The translations under genes and the position numbers were made by a program. This document shows positions 26,506 to 34,887 of a stretch of DNA of 64,000 bases, piece after piece (the first letter of the stretch is position 1; each line of letters starts with the position of its first letter). Source of the stretch: an uncultured Sphingobacteriales bacterium (GTDB lineage Bacteria > Bacteroidota > Bacteroidia > Chitinophagales > Chitinophagaceae); assembly GCA_937991535.1 (NCBI GenBank), contig CALKHN010000048.1:1-64000 (forward strand), in the 5' to 3' direction. The notes beneath the pieces were generated by a model, which was not told where the DNA came from, ran no database searches, and worked only from the letters and a program-made list of their open reading frames with translations.

Positions 26506-27041
26506 TTAGCGGAACAGCGGGAGGAAGGAGATTTAACCCACCGGCTAAAATGCCTCATACACGCCCTACTACCGACATTGCAAAAGAAGGCTTGTTTAAT
26601 ATAATTGAAAATAACCTTGATATCAGTACTTTAAAAACGCTTGACCTGTTTGGCGGAACCGGGAACATCAGCTACGAACTGGCTTCACGAGGTGCAAAAT
26701 CCCTTGTGGTGGTGGAGAAAGATGCTAAAATGCATGCCTTTATTTCGAAGAATACTGAAGCATTCGGCTTTGAGCATATGCAGATCATCAAAATAGACGT
26801 TTTTGCATTCATGAGGCAATGCCGGGAACAGTTTGATTTTATTTTTGCAGGACCACCCTACGCTTTAGGAAATATTGACGACCTGCCGGCTGAAGTGTTT
26901 AAAAATAACCTGTTGTTACCCAAAGGCTGGTTTGTGCTGGAACATACCCCCAGGAATAATTATGAAACCTATCCTCATTTCAAAACCGCAAGGAATTACG
27001 GCACAACCGTGTTTTCGATATTTATAAACGATGAGAGATGA
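26496..27041 (+). CDS. rsmD: 16S rRNA guanine-N2 methyltransferase RsmD-like, altered catalytic motif
   Basis: A 181-residue SAM-dependent methyltransferase expected to modify G966 of 16S rRNA. The N-terminus MRIISGTAGGRRFNPP with RPTTDIAKEGLFNI, and the SAM motif LDLFGGTGNISYELASRGA, are diagnostic. The catalytic (D/N)PPY motif reads AGPPY (codon GGA at about 26849-26851), so the Asp that contacts the target base is replaced by Gly. Activity may be impaired, or a single-base error may be involved. It overlaps DUF3822 by 10 nt. Confidence 0.88.
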   Translation: MRIISGTAGGRRFNPPAKMPHTRPTTDIAKEGLFNIIENNLDISTLKTLDLFGGTGNISYELASRGAKSLVVVEKDAKMHAFISKNTEAFGFEHMQIIKIDVFAFMRQCREQFDFIFAGPPYALGNIDDLPAEVFKNNLLLPKGWFVLEHTPRNNYETYPHFKTARNYGTTVFSIFINDER

Positions 27042-27135
27042 GCTATGAGCCGTCAGCTTTCAGCAAGGGGACAAGCCTCTTCCTGCTGATCGCATACTGC
27101 TGATAGCTGATCGCTCGCTGCTGACAGCTAAATAC
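27042..27135. repeat. AGCTGATAGC-type dispersed element between rsmD and the cyclo-ligase
   Basis: The gap is almost wholly AGC/CTG words with imperfect inverted ends (AGCTATGAGC at the left, GCTGACAGCT at the right). Positions 27100-27128 match the reverse complement of 11296-11324 at 24 of 29 bases, so this is a second copy of a dispersed element. Confidence 0.6.
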
Positions 27136-27705
27136 ATGACCAAAAAAGAACTCCGGCATATATACAAACGAAAAAGAGCAACGCTTGGGGAAGCGGAAAC
27201 TGAAAAAATGCAGGATCTTATTTTGATTCAGTTTCAGCAACTGCCTTTGCCTTTCCTGCAATACCTGCATACCTACCTGCCTATGGATATACAAAAGGAA
27301 GTGGATACTTATCCCGTTATGGAGTTTTTGAAGTTTTCTAACCCGGGACTCCATATTGTTGTTCCCAAAACCGGCACGGAAGGCAATACCATGACCCATT
27401 ATTTGTACGATGAACATACTGTTTTGGTAAAGAATAGGTACGATATTATGGAGCCAGTGGAAGGTCAGCCGGTAGCCAGCAGAGATATTGACCTGGTATT
27501 GGTTCCACTACTTGCCTTTGACGAAAGAGGAAACAGGGTTGGTTATGGAAAGGGATTTTACGACAGGTTCTTGTTACAATGCCGTAAAGATGTAATTAAA
27601 GTGGGTTTGTCTTTTTTTGAGGCGGAACAGCTTATAGAAGATACTGACGAATTTGATATACCTTTAACTTATTGTGTAACACCACAAAAGGTATATGAAT
27701 TTTAG
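27136..27705 (+). CDS. 5-formyltetrahydrofolate cyclo-ligase
   Basis: Cytoplasmic folate enzyme that converts 5-formyl-THF to 5,10-methenyl-THF using ATP. It has 189 residues. The signature LAFDERGNRVGYGKGFYDRF near the C-terminus is diagnostic, as is the basic N-terminal helix KKELRHIYKRKRATL. It overlaps lpxK by 11 nt. Confidence 0.92.
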   Translation: MTKKELRHIYKRKRATLGEAETEKMQDLILIQFQQLPLPFLQYLHTYLPMDIQKEVDTYPVMEFLKFSNPGLHIVVPKTGTEGNTMTHYLYDEHTVLVKNRYDIMEPVEGQPVASRDIDLVLVPLLAFDERGNRVGYGKGFYDRFLLQCRKDVIKVGLSFFEAEQLIEDTDEFDIPLTYCVTPQKVYEF

Positions 27706-28771
27706 TTCCGCCTGGCTCAGATCATTTAGGGTGTTGTTGTTCCCATTTGCCTTTTTATATGGAACTGCCGTTAAGGTGAGGAATTATTTATATGATAATG
27801 AGGTTATTCAATCCATAGAATTTAATTTTCCTGTAATATGCGTCGGTAATATTTCAGTGGGGGGCACAGGCAAGTCGCCCATGGTGGAATACCTGTTAAG
27901 GCTGTTGGCGCACCGCTATAAAACAGCAACGCTCAGCCGCGGCTATAAACGCAAAACGAGAGGTTATGTGCTGGCCGATGATAAAACCACGGCGCTCGAT
28001 ATTGGTGATGAACCTATGCAGTTTCATAATAAATTTCCCGAAGTTACGGTGGCGGTAGGCGAAGAACGGGCTATCGCAATCCCGCAATTGTTATTCGACC
28101 GGCCCGAAACAGATGTTATTATTCTGGATGATGCTTTGCAGCACCGAACGGTAAAAGCGGGACTTAATATTTTGCTTACCGATTACAATAACCTTTTCAC
28201 AAGGGATATGTTTTTGCCCACCGGCGATTTACGCGATAGCAGGAGCAGCTACAAAAGGGCTAATATTATAATTGTTACCAAATGCAGCGATAATTTTGGC
28301 AGTGCTGAAAAGGAAAAGATCACATTGGAAATACAACCCTTAGCACGGCAACATCTTTTTTTTACGGGCATCAGGTACGGCGCACCCTATCATATTCTTT
28401 CAAGGGCTATCAAACGCATGTCTAAAGAAACAGAGGTATTGCTGGCCTGCGGAATCGCCAATCCCGGCCCCTTAAAACAATACATCCAGGAAGAAAGTGC
28501 CGCCTACGATGCCATATATTACCGGGATCATTATATTTTTACTATTGATGATCTGAAAGAGATCCGGCAAAGATTTGAAAAGATAAAAGCGGCGGACAAA
28601 ATGATACTGATAACCGAAAAGGATGCAGTACGACTGGTGAAATTTGCTGCGGAACTGAAAGACATGCCGGTATATGTGCTGCCTATTGAAACGTATTTTT
28701 TATTTAACGAATCACAACGATTCAATTTTTTAATCGAAAGATTTATACAGGATTTTAAAATAAAATCTTAA
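27695..28771 (+). CDS. lpxK: Tetraacyldisaccharide 4'-kinase LpxK
   Basis: Inner-membrane kinase that phosphorylates the 4' position of the lipid A disaccharide. It has 358 residues, with an N-terminal hydrophobic anchor, then the Walker A stretch VGNISVGGTGKSPMVEYL and the family's LSRGYKRKTRGYV. The Asp pair in VIILDDALQHR lies near residue 145. It is coupled to the cyclo-ligase (11-nt overlap) and followed by rnr after 8 nt. Confidence 0.94.
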   Translation: MNFSSAWLRSFRVLLFPFAFLYGTAVKVRNYLYDNEVIQSIEFNFPVICVGNISVGGTGKSPMVEYLLRLLAHRYKTATLSRGYKRKTRGYVLADDKTTALDIGDEPMQFHNKFPEVTVAVGEERAIAIPQLLFDRPETDVIILDDALQHRTVKAGLNILLTDYNNLFTRDMFLPTGDLRDSRSSYKRANIIIVTKCSDNFGSAEKEKITLEIQPLARQHLFFTGIRYGAPYHILSRAIKRMSKETEVLLACGIANPGPLKQYIQEESAAYDAIYYRDHYIFTIDDLKEIRQRFEKIKAADKMILITEKDAVRLVKFAAELKDMPVYVLPIETYFLFNESQRFNFLIERFIQDFKIKS

Positions 28772-28779
28772 TTGCACTT

Positions 28780-30810
28780 ATGAAACATAAGAACAACAAA
28801 AAAACAAAAGCTAAACCTCAAACACACACTTATGAAGGAACGCTGGATGTTACCCGTTCGGGTATCGGATATGTAATAGTTGAAAACCAGGAAAAAGATA
28901 TTTTCGTGCGCCCGCAGGATTTCAACCGGGCCCTGCATGGTGATAAAGTTAGAGTGAATATTACCCGGCACAATCCGCGAACGGGGAAAATGGAAGGCGA
29001 AATTACGGAGGTGGTTGAACGAAAACAATCTGAATTTATCGGTCGTTTGGAAATGAATACCGACTTTGCTTTTTTTATTCCGGATAAAGCAAAGGGAACC
29101 CCCGATATGTATATACCTGCCGGTAAATTTAACGGCGCCAGAGGCGGTGACAGGGTAGTGGTACGCATAACCGAGTGGGACAGGAAAGCGAAAAGTCCTA
29201 ATGGTGAAGTAATCAGTGTGCTAAACGCCGCAGATGAAAATGATATGGCCATGAAGCAAATATTAGTTGACGCTGGCTTTACACTTGAATTTGATGACGA
29301 CGCGATGGAAGAGGCTGCAAGGATGCCGGACATTATTGGTGCTGCGGAAATTAAGAAGCGCAAAGATGTACGGGATATACTCACCTTTACCATTGACCCT
29401 GCCGACGCTAAGGATTTTGACGATGCCATTAGTTTCAGAAAATTAAAAAATGGCTTATATGAAGTTGGCGTTCATATTGCCGACGTAAGTTATTATGTTG
29501 AGCCAGGTACAGTGCTCAACGAAAATGCATACAACAGGGCTACTTCGGTGTACTTGCCCGACCGGGTATTGCCGATGTTGCCCGAACATATATCCAACGT
29601 GCTCTGCAGCCTTCGTCCAAACGAAGACAAATTAACGTTCTCCGCTATTTTTGAAATTACCGCCAAAGGAGAGATTAAAGATTTTTGGTTGGGAAGAACG
29701 GTTATTCATTCCAATCATCGCTTTACCTACGAAGATGCGCAGCAGATTATTGAAACCAAAGAGGGCATATACAAAGATGAGATACTGCTGCTGAATGAAC
29801 TGGCTCAAAAATTCCGTAAACAAAGATTTAAAAATGGCGCCATTAATTTTTCCTCGCAGGAAGTACGGTTTACATTAGATGAAAATGGAAAGCCAACAGG
29901 TATAGTGATCAAAGAAAGCAAAGAAGCGCACCAGTTAATTGAAGAGTTTATGCTGCTGGCCAACAGAACGGTAGCGGAACAGGTGGGAAAAATAAAGATC
30001 AATAAACAACCGCTTCCATTTCCATACCGGGTGCATGATACACCGGATGAAGAAAAGCTTTTACCCTTTGTGGAATTCGCCAAAAAATTCGGTCATCGCT
30101 TCGATACCAAATCGCCTGCCGGTATAGCTGCTTCGTTTAACAGAATGCTTGCAGAAGTACGGGGGAAGCCCGAGCAGCACGTACTGGAGCAGTTGGGCAT
30201 ACGTACAATGGCCAAAGCGGCATACAGCCCCGAAAATATAGGGCATTATGGATTGGGGTTTGAAAACTACTGTCATTTTACTTCACCTATTCGCCGGTAT
30301 CCTGATATAATGGTGCACCGTATTTTACAGGAAGTGCTCGATGGGCGCCCAAAAGTGGATAAGAAGATGGGAGAAAAGTGCCTGCACAGCAGTGCCAGGG
30401 AAAGGGCTGCCATGGAAGCGGAAAGGGCTGCCAATAAATACAAACAGGTTGAGTTTATGCAGCAATACCTCGGCGAAGAATTTGAAGGTGTGATCAGTGG
30501 CGTGGCTGCTTTTGGTTTTTGGGTGGAAACGGTGCAGCACAAATGCGAAGGGCTCGTAAGCATTCAAAGCCTGCTGGATTATGATGATTTCCGGTTGATA
30601 GAAACAGAGTATTGTCTTACCGGAAGAAGAAGCGGTAGAACGTTCAGAATGGGAGATAAGGTCTGGATAAAAGTCATATCGGCCGATTTGGGAAAAAGAC
30701 AATTGGATTATGAGTGGATATTAAAGCCCGGCGAAAATAACGATAGCGGAGATCGTACCCGGAAAGTAAAAGGGCATAAAAGTAAAGAGAAGGGGAAGAA
30801 AAGACGGTAG
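28780..30810 (+). CDS. rnr: Ribonuclease R
   Basis: 3'-5' exoribonuclease that degrades structured RNA. It has 676 residues, with N-terminal cold-shock OB domains (about 20-170), an RNB catalytic core with the metal-binding Asp cluster TIDPADAKDFDDAI, HFTSPIRRYPDIMVHR, and a C-terminal S1 domain ending in a Lys/Arg-rich tail (KVKGHKSKEKGKKRR). The start is 8 nt after lpxK, so it is part of the same transcript. Confidence 0.95.
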   Translation: MKHKNNKKTKAKPQTHTYEGTLDVTRSGIGYVIVENQEKDIFVRPQDFNRALHGDKVRVNITRHNPRTGKMEGEITEVVERKQSEFIGRLEMNTDFAFFIPDKAKGTPDMYIPAGKFNGARGGDRVVVRITEWDRKAKSPNGEVISVLNAADENDMAMKQILVDAGFTLEFDDDAMEEAARMPDIIGAAEIKKRKDVRDILTFTIDPADAKDFDDAISFRKLKNGLYEVGVHIADVSYYVEPGTVLNENAYNRATSVYLPDRVLPMLPEHISNVLCSLRPNEDKLTFSAIFEITAKGEIKDFWLGRTVIHSNHRFTYEDAQQIIETKEGIYKDEILLLNELAQKFRKQRFKNGAINFSSQEVRFTLDENGKPTGIVIKESKEAHQLIEEFMLLANRTVAEQVGKIKINKQPLPFPYRVHDTPDEEKLLPFVEFAKKFGHRFDTKSPAGIAASFNRMLAEVRGKPEQHVLEQLGIRTMAKAAYSPENIGHYGLGFENYCHFTSPIRRYPDIMVHRILQEVLDGRPKVDKKMGEKCLHSSARERAAMEAERAANKYKQVEFMQQYLGEEFEGVISGVAAFGFWVETVQHKCEGLVSIQSLLDYDDFRLIETEYCLTGRRSGRTFRMGDKVWIKVISADLGKRQLDYEWILKPGENNDSGDRTRKVKGHKSKEKGKKRR

Positions 30811-31103
30811 GTTACAGGGTGCAGGTTACAGGGCAGGGAAGTTTTGAGTTTATTGTTTTTGATTTATAGTTTATCGTTGTATTTTTTGAATTTGCGGACT
30901 CGAATTTTGCCTGTTATGGTGAAGAACGAACGGCTCCGCGCTCCAGTATTGTCATGCTGAGGAACGAAGCATCTGTTATATAGTCTTCTTGTGATTTGGC
31001 TTCCTGGTTCTTTGTATTCCCTTCGGATCCGTCACGGCGGACAGGAGTTGTTTGGTTCTTTTCATTAGTCTTTTATCCGCTACGGCGGACTTATAAAAAT
31101 ATT
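30811..31103. repeat. Intergenic mosaic of dispersed repeat words
   Basis: No gene. It contains GGTTACAGGGTGCAGGTTAC (30811 onward), a 25-nt relative (30855-30879) of 11262-11286, a GTCATGCTGAGG...GAAGCATC word (30951-30974) that I recall as frequent in Bacteroidota genomes, and two palindromic words, TCCGTCACGGCGGA (about 31028) and TCCGCTACGGCGGA (about 31077). The frame of the next gene is open through part of it but is not conserved-looking. Confidence 0.55.
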
Positions 31104-32069
31104 ATGCATTCATTTGAAACCTTAGCAAAACAATTTTCCGAAAAATTCAATACCAGGCATTTTCCTGGCACATTGCCTTCTCTATACCATCCGGCGGAAT
31201 ATTTTCTGTCTATTGGCGGAAAAAGGATCAGGCCGGTGATATGCCTGATGGGTAACGAATTATTCGATGCTATTCAACCCGATGCATGGCATGTAGCCAA
31301 TGCTGTTGAACTGTTTCACAACTTTACACTCATTCACGACGATATTATGGATAAAGCGCCGCTCAGGCGGGGCGTGCAAACGGTTCATGTAAAGTACAAT
31401 GAGCCTACTGCTTTGCTCGCGGGTGATGTAATGATAGTAACAGCTTATGAATATCTGAGCAAAATCAACCCGCTTCATCTGCCCAGGATCATGCACCTGT
31501 TTAATAAAACAGCCAGGGAAGTGTGTGAAGGGCAGCAACTGGATATGGATTTTGAAGAAAGGCAGGTGGTAACACTGGAAGAATACATGCATATGGTTAC
31601 TTTAAAAACATCGGTATTGCTGGCGGCCAGTTTGCAAATGGGCGCTATGCTGGGCTGCAGCGGTGAAGGCAACCAGGATCATTTGTATGCTTTTGGCAAA
31701 AACCTGGGTATCGCTTTTCAGTTGCAGGACGACTATTTAGACGCTTTTGGCGATCCTGAAAAATTTGGAAAACAACCGGGCGGCGATATTATGGCCAATA
31801 AAAAAACTTTTCTAACCATACAGGCGCTTGAGGTTGCAACACCCGTTCAGAAAAACGAACTCTTGCGATTAATGGATGAAAATCCAGCCGGTAAGGTACA
31901 AAGCGTGTTACAAATTTTTAGAGATTGTAAAGTAGATGTGTGGGCAAAAAATTTGAAAGACAAATACCTTAACCTGGCATTGCAGCACTTAGAGGATACC
32001 GCTGTTATAAGCAGTCGTAAACAACCATTGCAGGAACTTGCCTTGTTTCTGGTGCAAAGGGAATATTGA
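31104..32069 (+). CDS. Polyprenyl (farnesyl/geranylgeranyl-type) diphosphate synthase
   Basis: trans-isoprenyl diphosphate synthase, 321 residues from ATG 31104 (MHSFETLAKQ); the upstream extension of the frame runs through repeat DNA and is rejected. The first Asp-rich motif is LIHDDIMDKAPLRRG and the second FQLQDDYLDAFGD. It could make GGPP for carotenoids and/or longer chains for menaquinone. Chain length cannot be fixed from sequence alone. The crt operon at 8.6-1.5 kb lacks such a gene. Confidence 0.9.
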   Translation: MHSFETLAKQFSEKFNTRHFPGTLPSLYHPAEYFLSIGGKRIRPVICLMGNELFDAIQPDAWHVANAVELFHNFTLIHDDIMDKAPLRRGVQTVHVKYNEPTALLAGDVMIVTAYEYLSKINPLHLPRIMHLFNKTAREVCEGQQLDMDFEERQVVTLEEYMHMVTLKTSVLLAASLQMGAMLGCSGEGNQDHLYAFGKNLGIAFQLQDDYLDAFGDPEKFGKQPGGDIMANKKTFLTIQALEVATPVQKNELLRLMDENPAGKVQSVLQIFRDCKVDVWAKNLKDKYLNLALQHLEDTAVISSRKQPLQELALFLVQREY

Positions 32070-32077
32070 AGTGCGGA

Positions 32078-32128
32078 AACCTGTAAGGACTGCCGCGCTG
32101 CTTTGATGCAGGGTAGTCCTAACAGGTT
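32078..32128 (+). terminator. Long-stem hairpin after the polyprenyl synthase
   Basis: AACCTGTAAGGACT (32078-32091) pairs with AGTCCTAACAGGTT (32115-32128), 13 of 14 positions, around a 23-nt loop, followed by TTTAGCTTTGG. It may terminate the gene ending at 32069, although the AACCTG word also recurs in other gaps and may be a repeat arm. Confidence 0.5.
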
Positions 32129-32363
32129 TAGCTTTGGAAACCTTGTAATCCGCTGGAGCTATGGTACCCAAATGTGGAAATGTGAAAATGTGAAAATGTG
32201 GAAATGTGCTATTTTGAAAATGGAAGCAGGCCGGTATTGTGCAGGATGCACACCCCTGCAACCTGTAACCTGTACCCTGTAACCTAAAACCTGTAACCTG
32301 TAACATGAATTTTCTCCAATTTTAAACTATTTTGGAGCATTGAAATAACCAAAACACATCTGC
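32129..32363. repeat. Gap of GAAAATGTG and CCTGTAACC words
   Basis: Holds consecutive GTGGAAATGTGAAAATGTG-type words near 32173-32205 and a run of CCTGTAACC / CCTGTACCC words near 32264-32308. No gene. Confidence 0.6.
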
Positions 32364-34058
32364 ATGGGTCACCCGCTTTTCAGAAAAAAATCAATAAGCA
32401 GGATTATTGAAGACGCGCAGGCAAGCGATGCAGACGGACATGGCCGCGGGTTGAAAAGGGTATTGGGGGTGCGTGATCTTACTTTTTTGGGTATCGCCGC
32501 TGTAGTAGGCGCCGGTATTTTTTCTACTATCGGAAATGCCGCTTATAATGGCGGTCCGGGTATTGTGATCTTATTTGTTATTACTGCTGTAACCTGTGGG
32601 TTTTCGGCATTGTGCTACGCGGAGTTTGCCAGCCGTGTACCCGTTGCCGGCAGCGCTTATACCTACTCGTATGTTGCTTTCGGGGAGATCATCGCCTGGG
32701 TGATTGGCTGGGCGCTCATACTCGAATACGCGATCGGCAACGTGGTGGTAGCCATATCGTGGAGCGGATATTTCAACAATCTTCTCGTGCATCTTTTTCA
32801 CATTCATTTGCCGGACTGGATGCTGGTAGATCCGGCCACCGCCCAAAATGCTTACACGGAAGCCACCCGGGCACTGGCAGCAGGATCATTGTCTGTCGAA
32901 GACACCAGTAAATACCAGTTTGTCGTTGATGCCTGGAACAATGCCCCCTCATTTGGAAACGGTAAATTGTTTTTTAACCTGCCGGCTTTTATTATCGTAG
33001 GGCTGGTTACCTGGCTGGCTTATATAGGTATGAAGGAAAGCAAACGCATGGCCAACTTTATGGTGATCTTTAAAATTGCGGTCATCATCTTTGTTATAGT
33101 GGCCGGCGCTTTTTTTGTGGATACCAATAACTGGCGGCCCTTTTTGCCCAATGGTTTCGAAGGGGTATTAAAAGGGGTGTCTGCTGTGTTTTATGCTTAT
33201 ATAGGCTTTGACGCTATTTCTACCACGGCGGAAGAATGCAGGAACCCGCAGCGTGACATGCCCAGGGGGATGATCTATTCCCTGATCATTTGTACGGTAT
33301 TGTACATTCTTATTGCGCTGGTACTAACGGGTATTGAAAATTATTCCAATTTTAAGGATGTCAATGACCCGCTGGCATTTGTTTTTGAGCAGCGTGCGCC
33401 CTGGATAGAAAAGATCGTTTCGGTAAGCGCCGTGGTAGCTACCACCAGCGTATTGCTGGTGTTTCAACTGGGTCAGCCGCGCATATGGATGAGCATGAGC
33501 CGCGATGGATTGTTGCCTAGGAAATTTCAAACCATTCATCCCAAATATCAAACACCATCATTCGCCACTATTGTTACCGGTATTATTGTAGGCATACCTT
33601 CATTGTTCATTGCTTCCGGCGTAGTTACCGATTTAACCAGTATAGGCACCCTGTTCGCTTTTGTGCTGGTATCGGGCGGTGTATTGTTATTGCCGCCAAG
33701 ACCGGCAACCGACACAGGGTTTAAGTTGCCCTATATCAACGGAAGATACATTGTACCTGGTTTGACGGCTGTATTCATTTACCTCTTCCGGCACCGCATG
33801 GCAGACGCGGTACAAAACCTGGGGCACGAAAACTACCAGGAAGTGCTTTTCCTGCTTTTTGTTGTTATTGCGCTGGTACTTACTTCACTAACGGTTATCC
33901 GCAGGTATTCACTTATTCCCATCCTCGGTGTGCTGTTTTGTTTGTACCTCATGATTGAAATACCGGCCGTTAGCTGGCTGTGGTTCTTTGTGTGGATGGC
34001 ACTGGGACTCACCATTTATTTTTTGTATGGGTACAGGCACAGTAAACTGGCGAAATGA
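32364..34058 (+). CDS. APC-superfamily amino acid permease
   Basis: A 564-residue inner-membrane permease. The N-terminal VVGAGIFSTIGNAAYNGGPG matches the substrate-binding TM1 of the cationic amino acid transporter (CAT) branch, and EFASRVPVAGSAYTYSYV in TM3 is a family signature. About 12-14 transmembrane helices are visible. TM6 (AVFYAYIGFDAISTTAEE) is typical of CAT-type importers. The precise amino acid cannot be read. Confidence 0.9.
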   Translation: MGHPLFRKKSISRIIEDAQASDADGHGRGLKRVLGVRDLTFLGIAAVVGAGIFSTIGNAAYNGGPGIVILFVITAVTCGFSALCYAEFASRVPVAGSAYTYSYVAFGEIIAWVIGWALILEYAIGNVVVAISWSGYFNNLLVHLFHIHLPDWMLVDPATAQNAYTEATRALAAGSLSVEDTSKYQFVVDAWNNAPSFGNGKLFFNLPAFIIVGLVTWLAYIGMKESKRMANFMVIFKIAVIIFVIVAGAFFVDTNNWRPFLPNGFEGVLKGVSAVFYAYIGFDAISTTAEECRNPQRDMPRGMIYSLIICTVLYILIALVLTGIENYSNFKDVNDPLAFVFEQRAPWIEKIVSVSAVVATTSVLLVFQLGQPRIWMSMSRDGLLPRKFQTIHPKYQTPSFATIVTGIIVGIPSLFIASGVVTDLTSIGTLFAFVLVSGGVLLLPPRPATDTGFKLPYINGRYIVPGLTAVFIYLFRHRMADAVQNLGHENYQEVLFLLFVVIALVLTSLTVIRRYSLIPILGVLFCLYLMIEIPAVSWLWFFVWMALGLTIYFLYGYRHSKLAK

Positions 34059-34103
34059 GTGGGGGGAGAATTTGAAAATTTGGGAATTTGAAAATTTGAA
34101 ATT

Positions 34104-34167
34104 GTGGCGGTCGGCATCTGCCGCGGCGGATCAGACCGCGGATGACTTACGCCTCCTGAAACCTGTA
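34104..34167 (+). repeat. Palindromic repeat copy 1 left of the toxin-antitoxin pair
   Basis: Starts GTGGCGGTC, contains TGCCGCGGCGGATCAGACCG and ends GGATGA (34104-34145), followed by TGAAACCTGTA at 34157-34167. The same order recurs at 34817-34871. Just before it lie AATTTGAAAATTTG words (34070-34100). Confidence 0.75.
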
Positions 34168-34225
34168 GTCAGGCAAATTATATTGCGGTATGTTATTAAG
34201 GATGCGACCCAAAGGGGTATAGCGC

Positions 34226-34255
34226 TTTAGTTACTAAAATAAAGAAGTAAATTTG
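34226..34255 (+). promoter_or_regulatory. Promoter and small palindrome for the toxin-antitoxin operon
   Basis: TAAATTTG (34248-34255) fits the -7 consensus just upstream of the antitoxin. A palindrome TTTAGT-T-ACTAAA (34226-34238) lies 10 bp before it and could be an autoregulatory operator. Confidence 0.45.
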
Positions 34256-34275
34256 TAGAAGTAAAAATGATCATT

Positions 34276-34509
34276 ATGGCAACCCCATCCATATCACAGG
34301 AAATGCTGAATTATTTCATGCAGTTGAATGATGCAGAAAGGAAATCCGTATTGGAATTGATAAAGACATTTTTGAGGAGCCGTAAGAGTGAGTTTACGCC
34401 TCAAAGTCTGGAAGACTATAACCAGGAACTGGAGCAGGCCGATGAAGAAATAGAAGCTGGTGATTATATGTCTCATGAAGAAGTAATGAAAAGATACCTG
34501 AAGCAATAA
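34276..34509 (+). CDS. Putative antitoxin of a type II toxin-antitoxin pair
   Basis: About 77 residues from ATG 34276 (MATPSISQEM); ATG 34267 is also possible. The N-terminal half is helical (MLNYFMQLNDAERKSVLELI) and the C-terminal half acidic (EQADEEIEAGDYMSHEEVMK), as in antitoxins that wrap a basic toxin. It ends 9 nt before the toxin. The assignment rests mainly on the partner and size. Confidence 0.65.
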   Translation: MATPSISQEMLNYFMQLNDAERKSVLELIKTFLRSRKSEFTPQSLEDYNQELEQADEEIEAGDYMSHEEVMKRYLKQ

Positions 34510-34518
34510 TCAGTACAA

Positions 34519-34815
34519 ATGGCACTGATTATTAAATGGAACAACAAGGCGATAAAGCATTTTGATGAGGCAATTGAATACATTCAGCTTTCTTCTCCGG
34601 CGAATGCCGAAAAAGTTAAGCGGAAGATTTTATTAGCGATAGATGGTTTACTGGAGTCTCCCCAAAAATACAATCCCGATAAGTACAAAACAAAGAACGA
34701 TGGCAGCTTCCGGGCTTTTGAAATGTATCATTACCGGATATCGTACCGATATAAAGGCAGTGAAATCCGGATTATCCGTATTCGTCATACAAAAATGAAC
34801 CCGTTAACGTATTAA
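34519..34815 (+). CDS. ParE/RelE-superfamily toxin
   Basis: A 98-residue basic protein with the ParE/RelE fold pattern: IKWNNKAIKHFDEAIEYI at the start, a central KVKRKILLAIDGLLESP helix and the terminal beta strands YRISYRYKGSEIRIIRIRHT. The ending RIRHTKMNP is typical of ParE-like toxins. Its target (gyrase or ribosome-bound mRNA) cannot be decided. It is coupled to the antitoxin. Confidence 0.78.
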   Translation: MALIIKWNNKAIKHFDEAIEYIQLSSPANAEKVKRKILLAIDGLLESPQKYNPDKYKTKNDGSFRAFEMYHYRISYRYKGSEIRIIRIRHTKMNPLTY

Positions 34816-34816
34816 T

Positions 34817-34871
34817 GTGGCGGTCTGGTCCGCCGCGGCGGATCAGACCGTGGATGAATATGAAACCTGTA
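34817..34871 (+). repeat. Palindromic repeat copy 2 right of the toxin-antitoxin pair
   Basis: Starts GTGGCGGTC 2 nt after the toxin stop, contains TCCGCCGCGGCGGATCAGAC and ends GGATGA (34817-34857), then TGAAACCTGTA (34861-34871). The arms GGTCTG-TCCGCC and GGCGGA-CAGACC give a near-perfect hairpin. It is a direct repeat of 34104-34167. Confidence 0.75.
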
Positions 34872-34887
34872 ACTTGCCTCCTTCGCA

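Noticed and set aside
30996..31103. N-terminal extension of the polyprenyl synthase from 30996
   Set aside because: The extension runs through dispersed repeat words and palindromes; the conserved enzyme begins at MHSFETLAKQ (ATG 31104).
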